This document shows positions 36,267 through 44,530 of a DNA stretch of 64,000 nt, piece after piece. The number at the start of each line of letters is the position of its first letter. Positions within the stretch are counted from its first letter, which is position 1. The notes below the pieces were generated by a model that was not told the origin of the DNA, searched no databases, and saw nothing but the letters and a program-made list of their open reading frames with translations. The position numbers and the translations under genes were made by a program. This DNA is from Spirosoma arboris (lineage in GTDB: Bacteria > Bacteroidota > Bacteroidia > Cytophagales > Spirosomataceae): positions 558,001 through 622,000 of the forward strand of contig NZ_WPIN01000003.1 of NCBI RefSeq assembly GCF_009754945.1, in the 5' to 3' direction.

Positions 36267-36806
36267 ATGAAAAACGCCTTTCTACTTTTTTTTATCTTCA
36301 GTCTGCTAACGGCTTGTGGTGGAAATACAGACAAGAAACAGGACAGTCCCGCTCAATCCACCACCGCTACTACAGATTCCACTGCGGCACCAGCTCCCAA
36401 GCCAAAGAACTGTCAATCGGTTGTAGAAGCTGACAAATTCGGGAAAGCTGATGTGTATCAGGAATCAGGGAAGTCGATAAAAGTCTCGCTGACATTGGAT
36501 CAGGATACCAGTTCGACACAAGTAGCCAACGGGTGTTACTTCAACAACACGGTTACGGTGTTGGCAACGAAAAAATCGGGAAGTCCAATGTTTAAGCGAA
36601 CGCTACTCAAAGACGACCTATTGTATTTTACAAAAAGTGGCGATGCCATAAAACAGTCTATCCTACAAAAGGTCATCTACAAACCCACCTTCAACGGTCA
36701 GCGCTACATTACACTGACTATGCATCTGCTAGAGCCTGAGAGCAAAAAGACGATGGATTTCACGCTGTTTATGAACTACTTCGGGGAGATTGTTAAGGTG
36801 AAATAG
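36267..36806 (+). CDS. small lipoprotein of unknown function
   Basis: 179 residues from the Met at 36267; the larger frame begins inside the repeat. MKNAFLLFFIFSLLTACGG is a lipoprotein signal with lipobox LTAC. A Thr/Ala/Pro-rich linker follows, then a domain of beta strands (VSLTLDQDTSSTQVANGC, NNTVTVLATKK). No family recognised. The downstream neighbour on the other strand is the LRR-Roc-COR-TIR gene. Confidence 0.65.
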   Translation: MKNAFLLFFIFSLLTACGGNTDKKQDSPAQSTTATTDSTAAPAPKPKNCQSVVEADKFGKADVYQESGKSIKVSLTLDQDTSSTQVANGCYFNNTVTVLATKKSGSPMFKRTLLKDDLLYFTKSGDAIKQSILQKVIYKPTFNGQRYITLTMHLLEPESKKTMDFTLFMNYFGEIVKVK

Positions 36807-36836
36807 GGCAAGAGCGGTAGTAGAAATTTAGAAATA

Positions 36837-39650
36837 TTAAGTCTGGTTAAACCGGTTTTGCCATCTATCTAATGCCCTTCCAACCCCTTTATACACCTCC
36901 ATCCAACCATCATCGCGTTTGGAATATTTTGTAACAGGCTTGGCAGGAATACCTTGTATAGCGCCAATTGGCCGTAAATCCTCCCAGGCACTCGGTCTAA
37001 CTTGGATAGGAATGATTGTTTTTTCTCCTCTGGCTTCCGCTTTTAATGCATTGGCTAACTCAATAGAATAACAAAAGTCAGAATCAATGAAATCGGGGCT
37101 CATTAGGGCAATAACAATGTGCGCCCGCTCCAAATGGCCCATGATTTCGTCATTCCAGCGTTGACCAGCCGTAATCTCGAAATCCTGCCATACCTGTATT
37201 TTATCTTGCCGAATCAGCGGTTTCAGGGACTTCATTAACTCGTCTTTATACTGGACGTCTTCGTGTGCATACGAAATGAAGATGTTTACTGTTTGACTAC
37301 GACCTACATTGGTAGCTCGATTGGTAACGTCTACACCTTCCAGTAAGTCGTTAATGGTATACCTTCGTTTTAACTTGGGAATGAGAATCTGTTTCTCGCC
37401 CATGTCCAGTAGGTCAATCAAATCCTGATAAGCAACATACTCATTGGGCATATCAGGCAGCGCTACTTTCTCTTCAATTTTAATATTAAGCTTTGCATTA
37501 ATTTCTTGTAAAGTCTGGCGAATCAAATTAAGGAATGACCGCTGGAAGTTAGCTCCCTGGCTCTTCACTCGAATGGCGATTGACTTTGCCTCTTTATCTG
37601 CTTCGATATAAGCATATGATTCTGACGACAAATCTTTCAGTACAACACCCGTACGCCACTGTAAGTCCTGCACAATCCAACGGCTGAGTTGCACCATGAG
37701 GGTGGGCAGAACAGAATTGGGCAGAAAATCGTAAGCAAATAAATAATGAGCCGCTCCAGTAAAATCAATTGATACATCTTTCCGGCTAACCGGCAATAAA
37801 TCAGGAATCATCCAACGGTCTTCCCCAACTTTGTAGCAAAGTTCAAACTGTTCCAGCATACTTACGATAAAGGCAAATTTGGCGCCGGGATAACTGACTT
37901 TGAGTTCTTTCCGACGTTGGGCTAAATCTGGCGCTGTCTCTTCCGGTTTGTGTAGAATAGTTTCCAAATCATCCCATTCTAAAAAGCCATTTTTATCCGT
38001 TACCTCGGGCGAGTTGATAATACGATACACGGCCTGAGTGAGCCATTGAGGATTCATGATAAATGTATCATGCCGGGTAGCCTGCCGTTTGTGTTCAAAA
38101 ACGATTCCCAGATCATTCAAAAAGCCAAGCAACGTTTTCTGCTGTGCTTCATCCGTTACACTATCAGCCTCGCAGTACTGCTGGAATTCATTGTACGTAA
38201 TGTAATCCCGCTTCATAGTGCTTAAGGTTTGTTTAACAGCCAGCCAATCGGGAGAAAAAGGTTGTTTCCGAATATCCATGTCTTGGATAACAGACCTTAG
38301 TTCGTCCTGAAATTCTGGGACTCCGTCTCCTCGTTTACAGGATACCCGGAAGAAGCGATTCGCGATAGCTGGATATTTTTCGGTCAGAAAGGGACGGTTC
38401 AAGTCAAATCCTGGATTTTCATCAATTTTATTAATAACTACCAACACAGGCGACTGTTTACCAAAAGTGTCAATATGTTTCAGCCAGTATTCAGTCTGAT
38501 CTTCTTTGCGAGAATCCAGCACCAGCACATAAATACTGCGTTCCGTTAGGAAAAACTGGTGGGTAGCATGCATGATTTCCTGACCACCAAAATCCCAGAA
38601 GTTTACCTGCACTCGATCTCCTTTGCAATTATATTCGCCCCGCTCAATCAGAATGCCGTGTGTTTGCGATTGGTGTGGGTTAAAATCTTTACCCAATAGT
38701 TGGCTAACTAATGAAGTTTTGCCTGCAGCACCTTCACCAATCAAAACTACTTTAACCTCATTTAGTGGTTTGGTCTGTTTGTTCTCTAACGAGTTAAAAT
38801 AAGCCTGGACGCTTTCGTTCCCCTTGAGCAAAATTTCAAGGGGTGGATGTTTCCAGGGATTATCACCAATAGTTATACATGAATTGCCTGAATAGCCATT
38901 ACTATTTTCTATTGGAATTCCCAGTTGTAATAGGAATTCAGGAAATACATTAATCTGGTTTTGGGCCACATCCAACTTTTTCAGTTTGGTCAAGGAGGCC
39001 AGCGGAATTAAATCATGTATTTGGTTATTATGCAACTGTAGATCAATCAATTGGATTAAAGACATTAGTGAAGTCAGATCCCTAATTAGGTTATTAGATA
39101 AACGGAGTTCTTGTAACTGAATTAGAGATGCCAATGGCCCTAGGTCTTCAATCTGATTATTAGGCAAAAACAAATCAATTAACCTGGTCAGGCTGGCAAA
39201 AGGGCTGAGATCACTAATATGACTATCGGGCAGATACAAATAATTTAACTGGGTTAGAGACTTCAATGGATTGAAATCATGTATTTTGTTCTCACCTAAG
39301 GATAGCCTTTGTAACTTTTTTAAATTTTTTAGCGGCTTTAAGTCACTAATTTCATTTTCATACAAAAACAATGTGTGTAATTTGGCCAATGGTATAAGTG
39401 GCCCCAGATCACTGATCTGGTTATTACTAACATCCAACTCTTTTAACTGGATCAGAGAAGACAGGGGGCTCAGATCGCTAACTTTTGTGCCGGACACATA
39501 TAACGACTGCAACTGTGGCAACTGTTGTACCTCCGGAGGAATGGAGGTGAGATCCAAAAAAGATAAGCTAAGAGATATGCTTCTCTCTTTTTTACACTCA
39601 TTGATGCGCTTTAAGGCTTCTTGATAGGCATCGTCGGTTGAGGTATTCAT
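36837..39650 (-). CDS. LRR-Roc-COR-TIR protein
   Basis: 937 residues from the ATG at 39650 (the frame opens with TTG at 39671). Domains in order: nine leucine-rich repeats of about 22 residues (about 40-240; ISDLGPL, ISDLKPL, IHDFNPL), a Roc GTPase (about 300-460) with Walker A GEGAAGKTSL at about 305, DFGGQE, NKID and SCKRGDG, a COR domain (about 470-780) and a TIR domain (about 788-925) with FISYAHEDV and the probable catalytic Glu in DFCYSIEL. TIR domains often degrade NAD+ on sensing infection, so a defence role is inferred, not shown. No other defence gene is adjacent. Confidence 0.85.
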   Translation of the reverse strand: MNTSTDDAYQEALKRINECKKERSISLSLSFLDLTSIPPEVQQLPQLQSLYVSGTKVSDLSPLSSLIQLKELDVSNNQISDLGPLIPLAKLHTLFLYENEISDLKPLKNLKKLQRLSLGENKIHDFNPLKSLTQLNYLYLPDSHISDLSPFASLTRLIDLFLPNNQIEDLGPLASLIQLQELRLSNNLIRDLTSLMSLIQLIDLQLHNNQIHDLIPLASLTKLKKLDVAQNQINVFPEFLLQLGIPIENSNGYSGNSCITIGDNPWKHPPLEILLKGNESVQAYFNSLENKQTKPLNEVKVVLIGEGAAGKTSLVSQLLGKDFNPHQSQTHGILIERGEYNCKGDRVQVNFWDFGGQEIMHATHQFFLTERSIYVLVLDSRKEDQTEYWLKHIDTFGKQSPVLVVINKIDENPGFDLNRPFLTEKYPAIANRFFRVSCKRGDGVPEFQDELRSVIQDMDIRKQPFSPDWLAVKQTLSTMKRDYITYNEFQQYCEADSVTDEAQQKTLLGFLNDLGIVFEHKRQATRHDTFIMNPQWLTQAVYRIINSPEVTDKNGFLEWDDLETILHKPEETAPDLAQRRKELKVSYPGAKFAFIVSMLEQFELCYKVGEDRWMIPDLLPVSRKDVSIDFTGAAHYLFAYDFLPNSVLPTLMVQLSRWIVQDLQWRTGVVLKDLSSESYAYIEADKEAKSIAIRVKSQGANFQRSFLNLIRQTLQEINAKLNIKIEEKVALPDMPNEYVAYQDLIDLLDMGEKQILIPKLKRRYTINDLLEGVDVTNRATNVGRSQTVNIFISYAHEDVQYKDELMKSLKPLIRQDKIQVWQDFEITAGQRWNDEIMGHLERAHIVIALMSPDFIDSDFCYSIELANALKAEARGEKTIIPIQVRPSAWEDLRPIGAIQGIPAKPVTKYSKRDDGWMEVYKGVGRALDRWQNRFNQT

Positions 39651-39754
39651 AGCGTGGATTGGGGATAACAAGTAAAGGTTAGATCGAAAGTTACGGGTTC
39701 TATGCTGAAATTGCGGCTGAGCTTCCTGAAAAGTTTAACCCATTGGAGGCATAC

Positions 39755-39785
39755 AAAAAACGCCGGACGTCTCCGCCCGGCGTTT
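39755..39785 (-). terminator. rho-independent terminator of acs
   Basis: On the minus strand the sequence reads AAACGCCGGGCGG-AGACG-TCCGGCGTTT, followed by a run of T. The stem is about nine base pairs, GC-rich, followed by a U-tract, ending the acs transcript. Remnants of the CTTGAAA/TGAAAC word family lie next to it (39787-39820). Confidence 0.85.
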
Positions 39786-39820
39786 AACTTGAAATCTGAA
39801 ACAAACGAACTTGAAACAAT

Positions 39821-41716
39821 TTAAGTCGCTCCCGCTTTAATCTCATCCACCACTGCCGGATCAAGCAACGTAGAGGTGTCGCCTAGATTACTGGTATCTC
39901 CTTCGGCAATTTTACGCAGGATTCGGCGCATGATTTTGCCGGAGCGCGTTTTGGGTAAACCTGTTACAAACTGAATTTTGTCGGGCTTGGCGATGGGGCC
40001 AATGACCCGGGTTACGGTAGCCAGAATGTCGCGCTTGGTTAGTTCAACATCGTGACCGTCGGGTTGCTGATCGGTGATGACGTAGGCGTAAATGCCCTGA
40101 CCTTTGATGTCGTGCGGATAGCCGACCACCGCGCTCTCAACCACACCTGTGTGCATGTTGATCGCGTTTTCTACTTCAGCGGTACCGATGCGGTGGCCCG
40201 ATACATTTAGTACATCATCTACACGTCCCGTAATGCGGTAGTAGCCGTCTTCGTCGCGGAGGCAACCATCACCCGTAAAATACAGGCCTGGATACGTAGC
40301 GAAATACGTTTGACGGCAACGTTCATGATCACCGTAGGTGGTTCGCAGAATACCCGGCCAAGGGAATTTCATGCAGAGGTTTCCGCTAACACCGTTTCCT
40401 TCAATCTCCTTCCCGTTTTCGTCGACTAGAATTGGCTGAACACCGGGTAAGGGAAGCGTGGCAAACGTAGGTTTGGTTTTAGTAATACCCGCCAACGGCG
40501 AAATCAGAATCCCCCCCGTTTCGGTCTGCCACCATGTATCGACAATTGGGCAGCGGTTTTTACCGATGTTATCATCGTACCAATGCCAAGCTTCTTCATT
40601 AATGGGTTCCCCTACCGAGCCAAGTACCTGCAAACTACTTAAGTCGTGGTTCTCAACTTTGTCGAGTCCAAATCCCATCAATGACCGAATGGCCGTTGGT
40701 GCGGTATAGAGAATATTAACGTTGTGTTTATCTGTGATGTCCCAGAAACGGCCACAATCAGGATAGGTTGGTACGCCTTCAAAAATCACTGAAGTGGCAC
40801 CGGATGCCAGCGGACCATAGACAATGTAACTATGCCCCGTAATCCAACCAATGTCCGCCGTGCAGAAGAACACCTGGCCGGGCTCGTACTGGAATACATT
40901 CTGGAAGGTATAGGTCGCATAGACCATGTAGCCTCCGCAGGTATGGACAACACCTTTAGGTTTACCCGTTGAGCCGGACGTATACAGAATGAAAAGCATG
41001 TCTTCGGCGTCCATTTCTTCGGCAGGGCAATCGGCAGTAACTTGCTTGAGTTCCTGTTCCCACCAAATATCGCGGCCTTTTAGCATTGACACCGGGGTTC
41101 GGGTACGGGTCATAACGATCACTTTCTGAACGCTGGGACAACCAATCAGCGCATCATCGACAGTGCTTTTGAGTGGAATTTCCTTGTTCCCCCGATAAGA
41201 GCCATCAGCAGTAACGACCACTTTGCATTGCGCATCGTTGATACGGTCGGCGATACTCTGTGCCGAAAAACCACCAAACACTACCGAGTGGACAGCCCCA
41301 ATACGGGCGCAGGCCAGCACAGCAATGGCCAGTTCAGGCACCATAGGCATGTAAATACATACCCGGTCGCCCTTCACGACCCCATTACGTTTCAGGACAT
41401 TGGCAAAGCGGCACACCTGATCGTGTAGCATCCGATAGGTAAGCGTGACGCCAGCTTCATTCGGATCGTTGGGTTCCCAGATAATAGCCGGTTGATCACC
41501 CCGTTCAATCAGATGCCGGTCAAGACAGTTTTCTGTAATGTTGAGTTTACCGCCAATGAACCACTTAATGTTGGGTTCGCTGAAATTCCATTGCAGAGTT
41601 TTGGTCCAGGGCTTACGCCACTGAAAATTCTGCGCGATTTCAGCCCAGAACTCTTCAGGATCGTCAACACTTTTCTGGTAAGCAGTCTGGTATTCGTCAA
41701 AGGTTCGGATACGCAT
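39821..41716 (-). CDS. acs: acetyl-CoA synthetase
   Basis: 631 residues from the Met of [16 protein letters not shown] at 41716; the upstream 18 residues of the wider frame are translation of a repeat. AMP-binding motif [14 protein letters not shown] near residue 245 and the C-terminal acetylation/catalytic Lys in [13 protein letters not shown] are diagnostic. It makes acetyl-CoA from acetate, ATP and CoA. The operon seems to include the small membrane protein and the MHS transporter upstream, so it may take part in acetate or carboxylate uptake. Confidence 0.95.
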   Translation of the reverse strand: MRIRTFDEYQTAYQKSVDDPEEFWAEIAQNFQWRKPWTKTLQWNFSEPNIKWFIGGKLNITENCLDRHLIERGDQPAIIWEPNDPNEAGVTLTYRMLHDQVCRFANVLKRNGVVKGDRVCIYMPMVPELAIAVLACARIGAVHSVVFGGFSAQSIADRINDAQCKVVVTADGSYRGNKEIPLKSTVDDALIGCPSVQKVIVMTRTRTPVSMLKGRDIWWEQELKQVTADCPAEEMDAEDMLFILYTSGSTGKPKGVVHTCGGYMVYATYTFQNVFQYEPGQVFFCTADIGWITGHSYIVYGPLASGATSVIFEGVPTYPDCGRFWDITDKHNVNILYTAPTAIRSLMGFGLDKVENHDLSSLQVLGSVGEPINEEAWHWYDDNIGKNRCPIVDTWWQTETGGILISPLAGITKTKPTFATLPLPGVQPILVDENGKEIEGNGVSGNLCMKFPWPGILRTTYGDHERCRQTYFATYPGLYFTGDGCLRDEDGYYRITGRVDDVLNVSGHRIGTAEVENAINMHTGVVESAVVGYPHDIKGQGIYAYVITDQQPDGHDVELTKRDILATVTRVIGPIAKPDKIQFVTGLPKTRSGKIMRRILRKIAEGDTSNLGDTSTLLDPAVVDEIKAGAT

Positions 41717-41729
41717 AATGATTAAAGAA

Positions 41730-41822
41730 CGAAAGAGTGAATGAGCGAATGAATAAAATCGCTCACGCAAAAAGGCGCCACAAATCTATTAACTCATTCG
41801 CTCAATCACTCATTCACTCATT
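41730..41822. repeat. GAATGAGTGAA-word inverted repeat upstream of acs
   Basis: The left arm (41730-41753) carries GAAAGAGTGAATGAGCGAATG; the right arm (41793-41821) has CTCATTCGCTCAATCACTC then ATTCACTCATTA. The right arm overlaps the 3' end of the small membrane-protein gene at 41814, whose stop codon TGA comes from the AATGAGTGA word. Confidence 0.75.
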
Positions 41823-42035
41823 AGATTTATATTCTCCATCCAAGGCGTATTTCCCGAAAAGAATCAGTCCGCCTACAACGATAGGAACCAGTACGCAGAG
41901 AACTACCCAGCCAAAAACGCGATCTTCGAGTTTGTCGCTGCCAATCTTCGTGAGGCTATCGGTAATACGATCATAACCAACGTAGATACCCACTAGTATC
42001 CAGATAATGCCAAAGTATTGTTTGAGTTTTTCCAT
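41814..42035 (-). CDS. small two-helix membrane protein
   Basis: 73 residues. Two hydrophobic segments (about 8-22 and 44-62) are separated by a short charged loop SDKLEDRV. It lies between an MHS transporter and acs, recalling YjcH between actP and acs in Enterobacteria, but the sequence is not similar to DUF485 by eye. A role as a transporter partner is inferred. The last codons come from a repeat word (SNE-stop). Confidence 0.65.
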   Translation of the reverse strand: MEKLKQYFGIIWILVGIYVGYDRITDSLTKIGSDKLEDRVFGWVVLCVLVPIVVGGLILFGKYALDGEYKSNE

Positions 42036-42047
42036 AAGGATTAATTA

Positions 42048-42108
42048 GAGAGAGAGTGAATGAGTGAAGTCATCCAGTAGGTTTTCGCTCTTTCACTCAT
42101 TCATGCTT
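42048..42108. repeat. GAGTGAATGAGTGAA-word repeat overlapping the transporter C-terminus
   Basis: The left arm (42048-42068) reads AGAGAGAGTGAATGAGTGA and the right arm (42085-42108) reads GCTCTTTCACTCATTCATGC. The arms pair over about 18 bases. The transporter's last codons (SESMNE-stop) are made of the repeat. Same words as at 41730. Confidence 0.75.
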
Positions 42109-43664
42109 TCGCTCTTGTTATTTAAATACAGCAACCCAATGACGAAACAGACACCCGCTACCAGAATCGGATACCAAAGCCCTTCGAGGTAAGGTTTCGC
42201 TACCGAACCTGGTGCCACTTCGTTGGCTTTAGTGGCCGTTGCAACCAGTGCCGTTGCAATAAATGGGGTTAGCCCGCCAAAAATACCATTGCCAATATGA
42301 TACGGGAGCGACATAGAAGTGTAGCGAATCCGGGTTGGGAATAACTCAACTAGGAAAGCCGCAACGGGACCATATACCATTGTTACATAAACAACCTGCA
42401 CGAATATGAGCAGCACCATCAACCAGAAACTAGCCGTGGGTAAGGTGACGGATTTACTCAGTTCAGGTTTAGACGGTTGCGCTCCCGGACTGGCCGTAAC
42501 GGTTTTTTCAATGTCTTTCGCGATTAGACCACCCTCATAAAAATGGGTTGTGGTCATAGTAGTCAGTAAACCGCCATTGTCCTGTTTTGTCGACTTTCGA
42601 TCAATTGTTTGGGCATCGACAAATTCCTGTTTCTGACTTAAGTCGGCCAGACTATATAATTTATCATAGATTGGGCGGTAGGTCAGTATACCCAGTGCCA
42701 TACCGGCTAACATAATTGGCTTCCGACCAATTCGATCCGACCACCCGCCAAATACGATAAAGAATGGCGTCGCAGCGAGTAAGGCAATCGCCACAATCAT
42801 ATTCGACTGTACAAACTCAACATTACAGGCTTTCTGGATAAACGACAGCGCATAAAACTGCCCCGTGTACCAGATCACGCCCTGTCCTGCTGTTGCTCCA
42901 AACAAGGCCAGTAGCACCATTTTCAGGTTTTGTTTCTTACCAAAACTCTCCGCAAGCGGATTCTTTGAGAGATTCCCTTCTGTCTTTAACTTGGAAAATA
43001 AAGGAGACTCTGCCATTCGCAGTCGAATTACGATGGATACACCTACCAGCAGAATCGATAATAGAAATGGTACACGCCAGCCCCATTCCGCAAATTTGTC
43101 AACACCCAGCGACTCGCGCGTCAGCAAAATTACACCCAGCGACACAAACAGGCCTAGTGTGGCGGTGGTCTGAATAAAACTTGTGTAATATCCCCGCCGA
43201 CCCTTGGGAGCGTACTCAGCCACATACGTAGCGGCTCCACCATATTCACCCCCGAGTGCTAATCCCTGAATTAATCGAAGCAATAAGACTAACAGAGGTG
43301 CCCAGAAACCTATAGTAGCATAACCCGGAATCAGGCCGATAGCGAAGGTCGAGCCGCCCATCAGCACTAACGTTACTAAAAACGTGTATTTCCGACCAAC
43401 CAGATCGCCCAGTCGCCCGAATACCAATGCGCCGAATGGACGAACGATGAAGCCTGCGGCAAAGGTTGCCAGTGTCGATAGCAATGCCGCCGTGGGATTA
43501 TCTTTCGGAAAAAACTGCGATGACAATATTGCAGCCAGACTACCGAAAATATAAAAATCGTACCATTCGATGAGCGTTCCGACAGACGAGGCCGAAATAA
43601 CACTAAACAAGGTACGATTATTAACGGCGGGTTTCGGTTTCTCTTTAGTTCGCTTGGCACTCAT
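42093..43664 (-). CDS. MHS-type MFS transporter with a central insertion
   Basis: 523 residues. Typical MHS features: GTLIEWYDFYIFGSLAA in helix 1, GRLGDLVGRKYTF at residue 84, GLALGGEYGGAATYVAEYAP in helix 4 and GGWSDRIGRKPIML near 306. A hydrophilic stretch of about 80 residues (about 331-412, with LSQKQEFVDAQTIDRKSTKQ) interrupts the second half and is uncommon in the family. MHS carriers import proline, shikimate, dicarboxylates or monocarboxylates. The downstream acs suggests acetate or propionate, which is an inference. Confidence 0.83.
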   Translation of the reverse strand: MSAKRTKEKPKPAVNNRTLFSVISASSVGTLIEWYDFYIFGSLAAILSSQFFPKDNPTAALLSTLATFAAGFIVRPFGALVFGRLGDLVGRKYTFLVTLVLMGGSTFAIGLIPGYATIGFWAPLLVLLLRLIQGLALGGEYGGAATYVAEYAPKGRRGYYTSFIQTTATLGLFVSLGVILLTRESLGVDKFAEWGWRVPFLLSILLVGVSIVIRLRMAESPLFSKLKTEGNLSKNPLAESFGKKQNLKMVLLALFGATAGQGVIWYTGQFYALSFIQKACNVEFVQSNMIVAIALLAATPFFIVFGGWSDRIGRKPIMLAGMALGILTYRPIYDKLYSLADLSQKQEFVDAQTIDRKSTKQDNGGLLTTMTTTHFYEGGLIAKDIEKTVTASPGAQPSKPELSKSVTLPTASFWLMVLLIFVQVVYVTMVYGPVAAFLVELFPTRIRYTSMSLPYHIGNGIFGGLTPFIATALVATATKANEVAPGSVAKPYLEGLWYPILVAGVCFVIGLLYLNNKSESMNE

Positions 43665-43725
43665 ACAGAATAAGAAGGGAGAGATTTAACTTAGCAAAGC
43701 GATTAACGAGAGTGTTTTACCGTAG

Positions 43726-43801
43726 ATTTTAACCATTGAGGCACAGTGAACACAAAGCTTTTATATCCTCCTTTATGTTCACTGTGCCTTTATGGTTAAA
43801 A
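43726..43801. terminator. inverted repeat after pdxH, likely terminator
   Basis: The left arm (43728-43751) reads TTAACCATTGAGGCACAGTG; the right arm (43776-43799) is its complement with about two mismatches. Loop about 24 bases. It lies four bases downstream of the pdxH stop, so it is a natural candidate to end that transcript, although the T-tract is weak. The TTAACCA/GGCACAGTGAACA words are another family of the word-like intergenic repeats. Confidence 0.65.
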
Positions 43802-43805
43802 ATAA

Positions 43806-44447
43806 TTAAGGGGCCAGCCGTTCGATTATCCAGTTTCCATCTTCGATTCGGTACCGAATCCGGTCGTGTAGTCGACTTGAGCGACCTTGCCAGAATTCGA
43901 CCGCATCAGGCAATACCCGGAAACCACCCCAATACGGAGGTCGCGGAACGGGTTGACCGGCAAACTGAGCTTCCAGTTCGCGCTGGCGATCCTCCAGTAC
44001 ATCACGGCTGCCGATCACATTCGATTGGTTCGATACCCATGCTCCAATCTGACTTCCACGTGGACGACTGCTGAAATAAGCATCTGACTCTGCTGGCCTT
44101 ACTTTCTCCACCACACCTTCAATTCGAATCTGCCGTTCGAGCTCCGCATAAAAAAAAGTGAGTGTTGCAAACGGATGTTGCGTAAGTTCTCGCCCTTTTC
44201 GGCTTTCATAGTTTGTATAGAAAACAAACCCTTCGTTTGATACATCTTTCAGCAGGACAATTCGTCCGTCAGGACGGCCTTCAGGCGTAACAGTGCTGAC
44301 GTGCATGGCATTGGGTTCAGGAACCCCTGCCTGTAACGCAGCGTCGAACCATTGTCGAAACTGAGTAATCGGGTCAGATGCAACTTCGGCAGCGTCTAAA
44401 CCGCTTAATGTGTATTCATTACGTAAGTCACTGATTGCTGATGACAT
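43806..44447 (-). CDS. pdxH: pyridoxamine 5'-phosphate oxidase
   Basis: 213 residues from the Met of MSSAISDLRNEYTLSG at 44447; the longer frame overruns the divergent promoter. The PROSITE-like signature VEFWQGRSSRLHDRIRY near the C-terminus is diagnostic. The FMN site includes RIVLLKDV and TNYESRKGREL. It converts PNP/PMP to PLP. It is divergent from the DUF349 gene with an 80-base gap. Confidence 0.95.
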   Translation of the reverse strand: MSSAISDLRNEYTLSGLDAAEVASDPITQFRQWFDAALQAGVPEPNAMHVSTVTPEGRPDGRIVLLKDVSNEGFVFYTNYESRKGRELTQHPFATLTFFYAELERQIRIEGVVEKVRPAESDAYFSSRPRGSQIGAWVSNQSNVIGSRDVLEDRQRELEAQFAGQPVPRPPYWGGFRVLPDAVEFWQGRSSRLHDRIRYRIEDGNWIIERLAP

Positions 44448-44497
44448 TCTGTGGGCTTGTTTAAAGGCTGTACTACAAGAATTTTCGCATTTTATCG

Positions 44498-44505
44498 TAC
44501 TTTTG
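44498..44505 (+). promoter_or_regulatory. TAnnTTTG -7 element ahead of the DUF349 gene
   Basis: TACTTTTG matches the Bacteroidota -7 consensus TAnnTTTG and lies 25 bases before the ATG at 44531. I could not identify a clear -33 TTG element at the usual spacing, so only the -7 part is reported. Confidence 0.55.
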
Positions 44506-44530
44506 CAAAAGTAATCGGTACGTTCCCAAC

